A stretch of DNA of 33,320 nt from positions 1 through 33,320 of the forward strand of contig CALVEO010000018.1 in the NCBI GenBank assembly GCA_944326615.1, written 5' to 3'. The notes below the pieces were generated by a model. The model saw only the letters and a list, made by a program, of their open reading frames with translations. It did no database searches and was not told the origin of the DNA. Below are positions 1-8,920 of this stretch, one piece after another; within the stretch, counting starts at the first letter, position 1; each line of letters begins with the position of its first letter. A program made the position numbers and the translations under genes. Origin of the DNA: Candidatus Gastranaerophilales bacterium. GTDB lineage: Bacteria; Cyanobacteriota; Vampirovibrionia; Gastranaerophilales; Gastranaerophilaceae.

Positions 1-73
<73 letters not shown>

Positions 74-227
74 TTAATATTTTTATGGCGCGGGGAACAT
101 ATTAACAAAATATATTCTAACAAAAAAAGATTTATTTTCAAGTTTTTTATTTTTATTTTAAAAACGGCATTATAATTAATCTTTTTTTTATTAAACGTGT
201 TATTCTCGAATTGAGAGGTAAATTTTT

Positions 228-428
228 ATGGAAAAATTAACAGAAAGAGAAATTGCAATATTAAAACTTCTTACCCAAGGATATGATAACAATGAAATAG
301 GTGAAATTATCTTTATAAGTATTCATACTGTTAAGGCACATATTAGATCAATAATGAGAAAATTAAACGCGAAAAACAGAACAAATGCAGTTTATATAGC
401 AGTAATTAATCATTTACTTGACGATTAA
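228..428 (+). CDS. stand-alone LuxR/GerE-type HTH regulator (66 aa)
   Basis: The whole 66-residue protein is one GerE/LuxR C-terminal DNA-binding domain: LTEREIAILKLLTQGYDNNEIG, then the recognition part ISIHTVKAHIRSIMRKL and the closing NRTNAVYIA. There is no receiver or other sensor domain. A GAGAGG ribosome-binding site sits 8-9 nt before the ATG, and the protein ends in LLDD. Single-domain LuxR-type regulators exist in cyanobacteria (PedR is an example), but whether this one is related to them cannot be told from the sequence. It lies 63 bp upstream of the amidase gene, which has its own promoter, so co-regulation is possible but not shown. The partner or signal is unknown. Confidence 0.85.
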   Translation: MEKLTEREIAILKLLTQGYDNNEIGEIIFISIHTVKAHIRSIMRKLNAKNRTNAVYIAVINHLLDD

Positions 429-440
429 AATTGTTACAAT

Positions 441-469
441 TTGATAGCTTTTCTTGCCCGTTATATAAT
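441..469 (+). promoter_or_regulatory. sigma70-type promoter of the amidase gene
   Basis: TTGATA (441-446), a 17-nt spacer and TATAAT (464-469) match the housekeeping consensus closely. Transcription would start near 476, leaving a leader of about 16 nt before the ATG at 492. The box overlaps an in-frame TTG at 441 and so argues against translation starting there. Confidence 0.75.
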
Positions 470-491
470 AGTAATGAGTGAGAGTGTATCT

Positions 492-2342
492 ATGAAAAAA
501 TTACTAATATTATTATCTTTTTTATTTATATATTTACTTACATTTGTCCAAAATGCATTTGCCGGTGAACTTTACAAGTTTTCGTCTGCGAATTTTGACA
601 CTTCAAATTCCTTGATTGTATTATCTGCTCAAGATACCCAGGGGAGCTCTGTATTATCTAATATTAAACTCGTAAAAATGGACAACCCCAAAAGAGTTTA
701 CTTTGATTTAGATTCGTCGATTATTACATTTCCCAAGCAGGATTGGGTATTTAATTCCGGCTGTATTAAAGAAGTAAAAATTAACCAATTCTCGACAAAC
801 CCGGATGTTGTACGTGTAGTATTATACTATGATAACGGGTTTAATCCAAATGACATTGAATTTACAAGGGTAAAAAATAATATAATAATCAAGCTTAAAA
901 AAGGCACTATAGGAGATAATGAATATTTTCATAATACATACAGAGATGAACATTCTTCAGCCAGCGATTTTTATGAGTATTTGACTATTACAACGCCTGT
1001 AACACAAAGTCAGGACTCTCTTGTTGGGCAAATTCAGGAAGCATTTAATACTCAGGCCGAACAAATAATGGAGAGAAAAGAACTTAAACTTAATACAAAA
1101 TACTATTTAAACAACATAACACCTAAACAAAATGGAATTCTTTTAAACGGGTTCGGCTCTGTTACAATTGAAAAACCAATGATTTTATACAATCCTACAA
1201 GAATTGTGTATGATCTTCCCAACACTCTTGTAGACATGAAAATAAGAAATAAAGAATACAGAATCAATGAAACTGAAACCGTAAAAATCGGACAATTTTC
1301 CGTCAACAAAGCCAGAATTGTAATAACAACAGATGCTGTCAGCGATTATATTCCAATATATTCAAGCGATAATCAGTCTTTAATAATTGCGAATTATAAA
1401 AAAACTAATAACTCAACATTATATAATCATTCCAGCAATGCAATCAGCTACAGCAAAGAAAAAAAAGATTCGCTTACGGAATCAATGATTATTAAATTTG
1501 ATTCATCAATTGTTCATGGGCTTGACAGATATAACGATAAAGTTATTTTATACCTTTACAATGTTTCCAAATACAGCGATGAAAACTTTAAAAACACATA
1601 TAAAAATACATTCTTTAATGATTCATATATAGAATTAATGCCAAAAATAGGCTTAAAACTTGTTATTCCGACCCAACAGGATGCTATAGCAAGCACTTAT
1701 CTCGGAGCAGACGGGAGAAGTATAAAAATAACAGTTAAACAGGCTAAAGAGCCTTCTAAACCAATAATGCTTAATCCACCTATCAATAATAATAAAATAT
1801 CATCAGACAAGAAAAAAGTTGTTATTGATGCAGGTCATGGCGGTTCTGATGCCGGTGCAATCGGCGGTGGAATTTACGAAAAAGATATTACACTGGATGT
1901 TTCCAAAAGAGTGGAAGAAATCCTAAAGAAAAAGGGATACCAAGTATTGATGACAAGAGATGATGACACTTATGTATCCCTGCAGGACAGAGTTGCAATA
2001 AGTGAAAATTTCGCTCCAGATATATTTGTAAGTATTCATGTAAATTCAAGCGTAAGGCCTGAAATTACAGGCGTTGAGACTCATTACTATCATCAGGAAA
2101 GCATGTCTCTTGCTCAAACGGTTCATTCATCTTTTGCAAGTTCTGTTCAATCTCCTAACAGAGGTTTGTTTAAATCTAAATTTTATGTTATAAATCATAC
2201 TACATGTCCTGCGATATTAGTCGAAATAGGTTTTATTTCAAACAGCGGTGAACGAGAACAGCTAATTGGCAGCAAACGCAAGCAGGCAACTGCTAAATCA
2301 ATAGCTGAAGGTATTGATAATTATTTTAAACAGTATAAATAG
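492..2342 (+). CDS. periplasmic N-acetylmuramoyl-L-alanine amidase with AMIN domains
   Basis: This is a zinc amidase that cleaves the bond between MurNAc and L-Ala in peptidoglycan, normally to separate daughter cells. A signal peptide (MKKLLILLSFLFIYLLTFVQ, then NAFA before Gly) is followed by AMIN-like beta domains near residues 40-137 and 215-302, and possibly a third near 330-416. The Amidase_3 catalytic domain covers about 441-612. Zinc ligands are visible as His449 (DAGHGG), Glu463 (YEKD) and His516 (SIHVN), with the catalytic glutamate at 578 (LVEIGF). The start at 492 is chosen because it begins a proper signal peptide; an upstream TTG at 441 lies inside the promoter. AMIN domains usually target such enzymes to the division site or envelope machinery. 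murI follows after 8 bp, making a wall-related pair. The family resembles AmiC; the exact orthologue is not settled. Confidence 0.95.
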   Translation: MKKLLILLSFLFIYLLTFVQNAFAGELYKFSSANFDTSNSLIVLSAQDTQGSSVLSNIKLVKMDNPKRVYFDLDSSIITFPKQDWVFNSGCIKEVKINQFSTNPDVVRVVLYYDNGFNPNDIEFTRVKNNIIIKLKKGTIGDNEYFHNTYRDEHSSASDFYEYLTITTPVTQSQDSLVGQIQEAFNTQAEQIMERKELKLNTKYYLNNITPKQNGILLNGFGSVTIEKPMILYNPTRIVYDLPNTLVDMKIRNKEYRINETETVKIGQFSVNKARIVITTDAVSDYIPIYSSDNQSLIIANYKKTNNSTLYNHSSNAISYSKEKKDSLTESMIIKFDSSIVHGLDRYNDKVILYLYNVSKYSDENFKNTYKNTFFNDSYIELMPKIGLKLVIPTQQDAIASTYLGADGRSIKITVKQAKEPSKPIMLNPPINNNKISSDKKKVVIDAGHGGSDAGAIGGGIYEKDITLDVSKRVEEILKKKGYQVLMTRDDDTYVSLQDRVAISENFAPDIFVSIHVNSSVRPEITGVETHYYHQESMSLAQTVHSSFASSVQSPNRGLFKSKFYVINHTTCPAILVEIGFISNSGEREQLIGSKRKQATAKSIAEGIDNYFKQYK

Positions 2343-2350
2343 AGACAAAA

Positions 2351-3145
2351 ATGACCCAGCAAGATAAAAGACCAATAGCATTTTTTGATTCCGGCGTAGG
2401 CGGATTAACTGTTTTTGCGAAAGTAAAAAAACTTCTGCCGGAAGAAAATTATTTATACTTTGGCGACACAAAAAATATGCCTTACGGAGAAAAAACAGAA
2501 AGCCAGCTTGTGGACTTTGCGGACAGGATTTTTAAATTCTTTGAAAAAGAAAATGCAAAAGCCGTTGTAATGGCTTGCAATACAACATCTGCCATTACCT
2601 ATGAAAAACTTAAAGACAAATATAACTTCAAAATATACCCTATAATTCAGTCTGTGAGTTCATCTCTTGCAAAAATGGAAAACTTGAAAAAATTATGCAT
2701 AATTGCAACCCCTGTAACAATAAACTCACATGCTTATTCCCGAGAAATTACAAAATACAATAATGAAATACAGGTAAATGAAATACCTGCCCCAGGTTGG
2801 GTAAAAATTGTCGAAGAACACAGAATTAATCAGCCTGAAAGTATTATAGAAATACAAAATATTCTACACAAAGCAGAAGAATTTGAGCCGGATAAAATAG
2901 TTCTCGGATGCACACACTATCCATATCTTATGAGTATATTAAAAAGATTTATGCCCAAAGAAAAATTTATTGATCCTGCAACTTATTTTGCACAAAATAT
3001 AAAAGAAGACCTTGAAAAAAGCGGGTTGTTGAATAACAAGAATGAATATGAAAAATTTTATGTAAGTTCTAATCCTGAAAACTTCAAGAAAGCCTCAGAA
3101 CTGTTTTACAAACTAAAAAAAGCTCCTTTATTAAAAAGTGTCTAA
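2351..3145 (+). CDS. murI: glutamate racemase
   Basis: Interconverts L- and D-glutamate to supply D-Glu for peptidoglycan. The 264-residue protein has the family's hallmark sites: FFDSGVGGL with Asp13, MACNTTSA with catalytic Cys76, and GCTHYPYL with catalytic Cys187. Length is normal for the family. It starts 8 bp after the amidase stop codon, with only a weak AGAGA before the ATG, so it is probably translated from the same message. Its last 15 bp overlap the end of the convergent DUF3326 gene on the other strand. Confidence 0.96.
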   Translation: MTQQDKRPIAFFDSGVGGLTVFAKVKKLLPEENYLYFGDTKNMPYGEKTESQLVDFADRIFKFFEKENAKAVVMACNTTSAITYEKLKDKYNFKIYPIIQSVSSSLAKMENLKKLCIIATPVTINSHAYSREITKYNNEIQVNEIPAPGWVKIVEEHRINQPESIIEIQNILHKAEEFEPDKIVLGCTHYPYLMSILKRFMPKEKFIDPATYFAQNIKEDLEKSGLLNNKNEYEKFYVSSNPENFKKASELFYKLKKAPLLKSV

Positions 3146-4117
3146 TTTATTAATAATATAATCTATACAGCTTTCATAATCAGGCATTACGATGATTGAA
3201 GAATTAATTTTATCGGCAGAAACATTGAGTACAGAAGTATTTTCTTGAACAGCAAAAACAGGAATATTATTCTTTAAGGCTTCAAATACAGGAATTGAAC
3301 CTAAAGCATCATACGGCATAACTAAATAGTCAAGATTTTCAATAGAAATTCCTCCGTAACCGCTAAATTTAGGCGCATTATTTAAGCCTATCAAAATACA
3401 AGGCAAAAATGTAGGCGTAATATATTCAGATGCGGCACGTGCATCGACAGCATCAGCTGATATCTGATAATCTCTAAATGCAGGAGAATGAGCACATGGA
3501 ACATTCAATTCTTTAGAAATATAATGAGATAAAATAGCTTCAACACCGCCTACAGGATCAACTCCTATGCCTTTTGAATAATCCGGATTATCATTTTCAG
3601 GCTCATCAAAAAGACAAACGAGCGCAATAGCATTACATCCCAGCTCCAACAGTTTTTTGGAAGCATTAAGAAGGGGCTCAGGATTTTCAACGTAACCTGT
3701 TGAAATACCGCTGTTTTCTATATTAAAACCGACACCAACGCCTGCTTCTGTAACCTCATACCCTTCAATATCAATGCCGTATATACATTTCACAGCATTT
3801 ATGGTATTGATATGCACCTGCAAAACATCTGATGGTATTGCTTTATCAAAAACAACGCCGATTTTATTGTTATTTGAAGGTATAAGATTAAGATTTCCCT
3901 TAAAAAATTCATCAATCGCATAACCTTCAACATACAGCATATTATCCGTAATTCCGGAAAAACAACCTGCGTTAACCACATTAGGATTAACTATTAGATT
4001 AGAAATCTTAGCAAATTTTTTAGCATAACAGCTTGCATCTCCGGCATAACCGCCAATGGAAGCTCCAATACCAGTCGGGACAATAAAAGCGCCTAATTTT
4101 TCTCCGTTATTCAACAT
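3131..4117 (-). CDS. DUF3326 family protein (cyanobacterial-type, unknown function)
   Basis: The protein matches the DUF3326 family, which is best known from cyanobacteria and whose biochemical role is not established. Recognisable stretches are FIVPTGIGASIGGYAGDASC near the N-terminus, VVNAGCFSG, YVEGYAIDEF, KGIGVDPVGGVEAILSHY, VPCAHSPAF and TPTFLPCILIGLNNAP. There is no signal peptide and no membrane segment, so it is expected in the cytosol. I start at the ATG at 4117; a TTG start at 4135 would add six residues but lies in the promoter-like region. No Shine-Dalgarno is present. A TATTAT box (4124-4129) is exactly 6 nt from the ATG, so the mRNA may be leaderless. It converges on and overlaps murI by 15 bp. 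Confidence 0.85.
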   Translation of the reverse strand: MLNNGEKLGAFIVPTGIGASIGGYAGDASCYAKKFAKISNLIVNPNVVNAGCFSGITDNMLYVEGYAIDEFFKGNLNLIPSNNNKIGVVFDKAIPSDVLQVHINTINAVKCIYGIDIEGYEVTEAGVGVGFNIENSGISTGYVENPEPLLNASKKLLELGCNAIALVCLFDEPENDNPDYSKGIGVDPVGGVEAILSHYISKELNVPCAHSPAFRDYQISADAVDARAASEYITPTFLPCILIGLNNAPKFSGYGGISIENLDYLVMPYDALGSIPVFEALKNNIPVFAVQENTSVLNVSADKINSSIIVMPDYESCIDYIINKLDTF

Positions 4118-4123
4118 AAATAT

Positions 4124-4129
4124 ATAATA
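4124..4129 (-). promoter_or_regulatory. -10 box for a leaderless DUF3326 mRNA
   Basis: On the minus strand TATTAT is followed by 6 nt and then the ATG at 4117, so the predicted first transcribed base is the A of the start codon. The -35 region overlaps the terminator hairpin at 4141-4156 and is weak (TCAAAC at 17-nt spacing). Confidence 0.45.
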
Positions 4130-4140
4130 CAACAAAAAAA

Positions 4141-4160
4141 GCAGTCGTTTGACTGCTTTT
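4141..4160 (-). terminator. intrinsic terminator, palindromic
   Basis: GCAGTC (4141-4146), loop GTTT and GACTGC (4151-4156) form a 6-bp hairpin with T-runs on both strands. On the minus strand it lies 24 bp past the stop of the coiled-coil gene (4180-4569) and would end that transcript, separating it from the DUF3326 gene. The plus-strand T-run means it could also stop read-through from murI. Confidence 0.75.
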
Positions 4161-4179
4161 TATATATTTAATAAATTTA

Positions 4180-4569
4180 TTACTGCTGAACACCGCCGTA
4201 TGAGAAATCATTTTTGATATTTGTCTGAAGCAGTTTTGTCCATGTTGATTCAAATGTTGTAATCTCATTAAGCTGCGTTTCCAAATTATTTTTTTCAAGC
4301 TCTAATTCCTGCTCCCAGGAATTTAAGTTAGCAAGCTCAAGCTCATGCTCATTATCACATTGTTCCGAAAGCATTTCATATGTTGCAGGATCTGTTTCAT
4401 AATAATTATAATAGATTTCGTCAACTTTATCATTATATTTTGCCTGATTTTCTGCTACCTGCTTAGATGCATTCAAAGAATCCATCATATTAGTAGACAG
4501 TTTGTCATTAATTAAAGATTTTTGCTTTGTGTACATTAGCAGTGTTTCATGAATATTAGAAATAGCCAT
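4180..4569 (-). CDS. small acidic coiled-coil protein, unknown function
   Basis: A 129-residue protein with no recognised domain. It is mostly helical and charged, with heptad-like stretches around NASKQVAENQAKYNDKVDEI and ELELANLNSWEQELELEKNN, and ends in FSYGGVQQ. No signal peptide or membrane segment is seen. The ATG at 4569 is chosen over upstream starts because GAGGACGAGAG lies just before it, a good ribosome-binding site. It has its own terminator downstream and is divergent from rsmI. The acidic helical character resembles small chaperones or structural adaptors, but there is no motif that assigns it. Confidence 0.75.
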   Translation of the reverse strand: MAISNIHETLLMYTKQKSLINDKLSTNMMDSLNASKQVAENQAKYNDKVDEIYYNYYETDPATYEMLSEQCDNEHELELANLNSWEQELELEKNNLETQLNEITTFESTWTKLLQTNIKNDFSYGGVQQ

Positions 4570-4747
4570 ATCTCTCGTCCTCTTATTTTTACTTCTCTTA
4601 TATATATAAACAATTTTCAGACAGGGCAATTTCATAAGGCTAAATATTCTTTACATTTGTTTACATTATATACAGAAGTAAAAAATAAACTATACAAAGG
4701 TTATAATAAATTATTCCGAAATAAATTTTATTTATTGTTTTTTAATA

Positions 4748-4753
4748 TATAAT
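4748..4753 (+). promoter_or_regulatory. -10 box for a leaderless rsmI mRNA
   Basis: TATAAT at 4748-4753 is 6 nt before the rsmI ATG at 4760 and no ribosome-binding site exists between them. The -35 region is AT-rich without a clear consensus hexamer. A second TATAAT occurs at 4702-4707 and would instead give an ordinary leader of about 45 nt. Confidence 0.5.
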
Positions 4754-4759
4754 TTTACT

Positions 4760-5569
4760 ATGAAAGAATACAATTTTTACATAGTTCCGACACCCATCGG
4801 GAATTTAGGCGATATAACTCTCAGAGCAATAGAAATTTTGAAATCTGTTGATGTTATAGCTTGCGAAGATATACGAGTTACACAAAAACTACTCAATCAT
4901 TTTGATATTAAAACAAGATGCATTTCATATCACAAATTTAATGAAAAAGAACGTGTGGATTTTTTCCTAAAAATTTTGAAAGAAGGAGAAACAATAGCAC
5001 TTGTATCAGATGCCGGCACCCCTCTTTTTTGTGATCCCGGAGCCGTAATCGTTGAGGAATTGAGAAAAAATAATTTCACTGTAACTGCTCTTGCAGGAGC
5101 CAATGCTGTAGCAACATTTCTTTCACAAATTCCACGAGATGGGGAAGATTTTACGTTCGTTGGATTTTTACCGAAAACAAAATCGCAAATTGAAAATATT
5201 ATTAAAAAATATAAATCAACCGATATAGTTTTCTACGATTCTCCAAACAGAATTTTAAATACTCTTGAAATAATAAAGGAAACAAGGCCTGATTCCCGCT
5301 GTGCAATAGGACGGGAATTAACAAAAATATTTGAAGAAATTGTAATAGATAAAACTGAAAATGTTATAGAATATTTCAAAAACAATCCTGTAAAAGGAGA
5401 AATTGCAGGACTTATTTTTCGCGAAGCAACAAATGAAAATGACTTGGATATTGATGAAAAAATCGCCCTTTTAAAATCGAAAAATTTTAGAGCAAAAGAA
5501 ATCTCTATTATTCTTTCAGAACTTTATCATATTAACAAAAATGATATTTATAAAAGATGTTTAAGTTAA
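4760..5569 (+). CDS. rsmI: 16S rRNA (cytidine1402-2'-O)-methyltransferase
   Basis: RsmI 2'-O-methylates C1402 in the decoding centre of 16S rRNA, using S-adenosylmethionine. The tetrapyrrole-methylase fold is recognisable from YIVPTPIGNLGDITLRAIEI at the N-terminus, then VIACEDIRVTQKLLNHF, LVSDAGTPLFCDPGA (SAM site), and VFYDSPNRI with GRELTKIFEE further on. The 269-residue length is close to that of the enterobacterial enzyme. No Shine-Dalgarno precedes the ATG; the -10 box at 4748-4753 suggests a leaderless message. It stands alone between divergent and downstream promoters. Confidence 0.95.
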   Translation: MKEYNFYIVPTPIGNLGDITLRAIEILKSVDVIACEDIRVTQKLLNHFDIKTRCISYHKFNEKERVDFFLKILKEGETIALVSDAGTPLFCDPGAVIVEELRKNNFTVTALAGANAVATFLSQIPRDGEDFTFVGFLPKTKSQIENIIKKYKSTDIVFYDSPNRILNTLEIIKETRPDSRCAIGRELTKIFEEIVIDKTENVIEYFKNNPVKGEIAGLIFREATNENDLDIDEKIALLKSKNFRAKEISIILSELYHINKNDIYKRCLS

Positions 5570-5577
5570 TTTACATG

Positions 5578-5605
5578 TTTCACTTTTTTTAATTTATGAT
5601 ATAAT
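5578..5605 (+). promoter_or_regulatory. candidate promoter of bamA
   Basis: TTTCAC (5578-5583), 16 nt, TATAAT (5600-5605). The -10 is perfect and the -35 is poor. The leader would be about 37 nt and carries the ribosome-binding site AAGGTAGAG (5635-5643). Confidence 0.45.
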
Positions 5606-5648
5606 ATTTTTAGGATAGTAACATTGAAGTTTTTAAGGTAGAGATTTT

Positions 5649-7604
5649 TTGAACTTACAAAAAAATATATACATATCTTTAATAGCCCTGATGCTGGTTA
5701 TAATGTGCCCTGTTCAGAGCGCTGCAAAAGGTAATTTTTGGGGAGATACGGTTGATACGGAAATACATAACGTTCAGCCACAGTCCGGTGTTCAAACAAA
5801 TCCCCCTGAAACAACTTCATCCGATATCAATTCCCAGTCTGCTGAAAAAGGCAAAAAAATAATTAAAGATATTGAAATTATTGGAAATAATATCATTGAC
5901 AAATCTCTAATCTTAGAACAAATGAAACTTCAACAGGGTGATGCATATAACAGAGATCTTGTACGCCATGACCTTAAAGCTATCTATGAATTAGGCTATT
6001 TCACAGAAAAAATGAAAGCCATACCTGTTAACAATTCTGATGGGACCGTAACTTTAAAAATTGTACTTGAAGAAAATGCACCTGTAACCGATTTTACAAT
6101 AGAGGGCAATACCGTAATCTCTACCGATGAAATACTAACTTATCTTATGCCAATGAAAGGCAAGCCGCAAAATATTGCCGATATAAATGACGCCATCGCA
6201 AAAATTCAAGACTGTTACAGCTCAAAAGGATATATTCTGGCAAGAATAGAATCTGTCTCTGATGATCCGGATGGGACTGTCAACATCAGCATTAAAGAAG
6301 GTACAATTAACAGAATCCTTATATCAGGAAACGAAAAAACAAAAGATTATGTTATTGAACGGAATGTCTTAACAGAACCGGGACAGGTCTATAATGAAAA
6401 CCTTTTGAAAGAAGATCTCGTAAGACTTTATGCCACACAAGCCTTTAAAGATGTTACAAGAGAAATTGAACCGACAGAAGATCCTGACAAATATGATATT
6501 ACAATTAATATCGAAGAACAGAGAACTGCAAGCATTTCAGTAGGCGGCGGTATTGACTCTGTTACCGGGGTATTCGGCTCTGTTGGAATATCTGACAACA
6601 ACTTTATGGGAAGAAATGAAAGAATTTCATTAAACGGTATTGCAGGTACCGGCGTAATTCTAAATGACTCATCTATCAAACGCCGTATGAATTTGCAGGC
6701 AGAATTAAGCTATTTCAAACCATATTTTTATAATGCAGATACCTCATTAATGAGTAAAGTATTCTACAGAGACTTCGGCTCGTATCAGGTTCCACTGGCA
6801 ATTGAAAGAAGAATAGGTGCAGAAGCAACCGTTGCACATAGAATGAAATGGAACAAACACGTAACGGGTACTTTCTCGCTTGGGGTTGAAAATATTGATG
6901 TTTCAGAAGGTGATGGACGCAAAATCAGTAATCTATATTCAAGATACAATATACCTATTTCTGAACGTGCAAGACAATTGGAAGGCGGTTTTTTCCTGTC
7001 TTTGAGCCCGGCATTACTTTATGATACACGTGATAATGCTACTGTTACAAGAAAAGGAACAATGGCAAGCATCAGGTTTGATGAAGAATTCGGACTGATT
7101 GACTTTGACAAAACCCATGGAAAACTAACCGGTATGGTTAAGCAGTATATTCCTGTCGGGAAAAAATCATCGTTGTCATTCACAGCAAAAGCCGGCGGGA
7201 AAATACATGGCGACAATATGCCTGAGGTAATGGCATACAGATTAGGCGGCCCTTACACAATCAGAGGTTTCAAAATGAGCGGGGTAGGTACAGGTGATGC
7301 TTTTGTTATGGGTAGTGCAGAGTTTGCAACTCCTATTCCGTTCCTTGACAGAACACGAATTAACTTCTTAAATAACTTAAGATTTACTGTATGGGCCGAT
7401 GCAGGTAAAATATTCAACCCGTCAATAACCGATCAGATATATGACAGACCGCTTTATGCAGTGTCTGCCGGTATCGGTTTAAAACTTTATATTCCCGGAA
7501 TGGGACCGCTATCAATTGATTACGGTATTCCGCTCACCAATCCGGGCGACAACGGCAACAGAGGCGGTTACTTTACGTTTGGTGTAGGCGACTTAATGTA
7601 TTAA
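5649..7604 (+). CDS. bamA: outer-membrane assembly protein BamA/Omp85, three POTRAs
   Basis: Inserts beta-barrel proteins into the outer membrane. A signal peptide (MNLQKNIYISLIALMLVIMC, then PVQSAA) is followed by a low-complexity linker, three POTRA domains at about 70-142, 143-217 and 218-291, and a barrel from about 294 to the aromatic C-terminus (FTFGVGDLMY). The loop-6 signature is visible as IRGF at residues 538-541. Three POTRAs is the arrangement known for cyanobacterial Omp85, against five in proteobacterial BamA. The start codon is TTG at 5649: AAGGTAGAG sits 5 nt upstream and the first ATG-coded methionine downstream would remove half the signal peptide. ompH follows after 24 bp, the usual bamA-skp neighbour pair. 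Confidence 0.94.
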   Translation: MNLQKNIYISLIALMLVIMCPVQSAAKGNFWGDTVDTEIHNVQPQSGVQTNPPETTSSDINSQSAEKGKKIIKDIEIIGNNIIDKSLILEQMKLQQGDAYNRDLVRHDLKAIYELGYFTEKMKAIPVNNSDGTVTLKIVLEENAPVTDFTIEGNTVISTDEILTYLMPMKGKPQNIADINDAIAKIQDCYSSKGYILARIESVSDDPDGTVNISIKEGTINRILISGNEKTKDYVIERNVLTEPGQVYNENLLKEDLVRLYATQAFKDVTREIEPTEDPDKYDITINIEEQRTASISVGGGIDSVTGVFGSVGISDNNFMGRNERISLNGIAGTGVILNDSSIKRRMNLQAELSYFKPYFYNADTSLMSKVFYRDFGSYQVPLAIERRIGAEATVAHRMKWNKHVTGTFSLGVENIDVSEGDGRKISNLYSRYNIPISERARQLEGGFFLSLSPALLYDTRDNATVTRKGTMASIRFDEEFGLIDFDKTHGKLTGMVKQYIPVGKKSSLSFTAKAGGKIHGDNMPEVMAYRLGGPYTIRGFKMSGVGTGDAFVMGSAEFATPIPFLDRTRINFLNNLRFTVWADAGKIFNPSITDQIYDRPLYAVSAGIGLKLYIPGMGPLSIDYGIPLTNPGDNGNRGGYFTFGVGDLMY

Positions 7605-7628
7605 TAAAATTCCTTAGGAGGTAAGAAC

Positions 7629-8087
7629 ATGAAAAAATTTAAATTATCAGCTCTTTTAATGACAGCAGGATTATTCCTTGCTATAGGCAATCAAGCTTAC
7701 TGTGCAGGGGTAGGTTATATTGATTACCAAAAAGTACAGGAAAATTTTCCATATGCACAGCAGGCTGTAAAAGAAATTGATGCTAAAGCACTTGAAATGC
7801 AGCAGTATATGGTCGACAAAGAAAAACAGTATAAATCTTTAGACACTCCATTGAAAAAACAAAACTTTGAAGAACAAACAGCCAGAGAATTCAAGCTTAA
7901 ACAAGATGCTTATATGAAATTAAAAGCCCAAAAAGAAGAAGAAGTATATAACAAAATCCAAGCTGCAACAAAACAGGTTCTTGTACAACAGAAACTTGAC
8001 GCAATTGTAGATTACAGAGTTATTTTTGTCGGCGGTGTTGATATTTCAGATCTTGTTATACAAAAATTAAAAAGCGGCCAGTTTTAG
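7629..8087 (+). CDS. OmpH/Skp-family periplasmic chaperone
   Basis: Skp-type proteins hold unfolded outer-membrane proteins in the periplasm and pass them to BamA. The signal peptide MKKFKLSALLMTAGLFLAIG is followed by NQAYCA and the mature start GVGYIDYQKV, which is the typical Skp opening (xxIDxxxV). The body is a charged coiled coil (about residues 45-125, rich in K, E and Q), and the C-terminal part returns to a short beta segment, VDISDLVIQKL. At 152 residues the length fits the family. The ribosome-binding site AGGAGGT (7616-7622) is near perfect, suggesting strong translation. It follows bamA directly and is probably in the same transcript. Confidence 0.9.
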   Translation: MKKFKLSALLMTAGLFLAIGNQAYCAGVGYIDYQKVQENFPYAQQAVKEIDAKALEMQQYMVDKEKQYKSLDTPLKKQNFEEQTAREFKLKQDAYMKLKAQKEEEVYNKIQAATKQVLVQQKLDAIVDYRVIFVGGVDISDLVIQKLKSGQF

Positions 8088-8143
8088 CAACGTGCCGCTG
8101 ACATATCAGACTATAAAAATTTACAAATACTCAAAGGAACACC

Positions 8144-8908
8144 ATGAAATATTCAAAATACGGGGAACAGTATCATATCGGACTTAATAAGGGAGATATC
8201 GGCGAATATGTAATATTGCCGGGTGATCCCAAAAGATGTGAAAAAATAGCAGCATACTTTGATAATTCAAAACTTATAGCTGACAGACGTGAATTCACAA
8301 CCTATACCGGGATTTTAAACGGAGTAAAAGTAAGTGTAACCTCGACCGGTATAGGAGGCCCCTCAGCTGCTATCGCAATGGAAGAACTTGTAAATGTAGG
8401 AGCCAAAACATTTATAAGAGTTGGTACCTGCGGCGGGATTGATACGAATGTTAAAGGCGGAGATATCGTAATTGCAACCGGAGCTGTAAGGATGGAAGGT
8501 ACTTCAAGAGAATACGCACCGATTGAATTTCCTGCTGTTGCTAATCTCGATGTTGTCAATTCTCTTGTACAAGCTTCAAAAAATCTCGGTTATGAACATC
8601 ATACAGGAATTGTCCAATGCAAAGACTCCTTTTACGGACAGCACAATCCTGAAAGAATGCCTGTTAGTTACAAACTTTTAAACAAATGGGAAGCGTGGAA
8701 ACGGCTTGGATGCCTGGCCTCAGAAATGGAATCAGCCGCGCTTTTTATTGTCGGAAGCTTTTTAAAAGTCAGAGTCGGCTCTGTTTTTCTGACAGTTGCA
8801 AACCAGGAACGTGAAAAAATCGGACTTGAAAATCCTGTTGTCCATGATACAGATAAAGCCATTAAAACCGCCATAGAAGCATTAAAACTTCTTATTGGAA
8901 AAAACTAA
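8144..8908 (+). CDS. udp: uridine phosphorylase
   Basis: Nucleoside phosphorylase that splits uridine to uracil and ribose 1-phosphate. The 254-residue sequence follows Escherichia coli Udp along its length: [14 protein letters not shown] (phosphate site), [45 protein letters not shown] and SEMESAALF, where the glutamate binds the ribose hydroxyls. The match to Udp is better than to purine phosphorylase DeoD (REFTT and the FPAVA segment are Udp-like). AAGGAA provides the ribosome-binding site. It begins 56 bp after ompH and 12 bp before the FlhA-like gene, so transcription may continue through all of them. Confidence 0.92.
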   Translation: MKYSKYGEQYHIGLNKGDIGEYVILPGDPKRCEKIAAYFDNSKLIADRREFTTYTGILNGVKVSVTSTGIGGPSAAIAMEELVNVGAKTFIRVGTCGGIDTNVKGGDIVIATGAVRMEGTSREYAPIEFPAVANLDVVNSLVQASKNLGYEHHTGIVQCKDSFYGQHNPERMPVSYKLLNKWEAWKRLGCLASEMESAALFIVGSFLKVRVGSVFLTVANQEREKIGLENPVVHDTDKAIKTAIEALKLLIGKN

Positions 8909-8920
8909 GGAGATATTTTT

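Noticed and set aside
441-491. Upstream TTG start extending the amidase by 17 residues
   Set aside because: The TTG is the -35 box of a good promoter, and the extension would destroy the signal peptide that begins at 492.
4549-4752. 67-residue plus-strand open frame
   Set aside because: It overlaps the start of the coiled-coil gene and the rsmI upstream region and has no family resemblance.
8073-8099. Hairpin AGCGGC/GCCGCT across the ompH stop as terminator
   Set aside because: No T-run follows it, and transcription may need to continue into udp. It could still affect mRNA stability.
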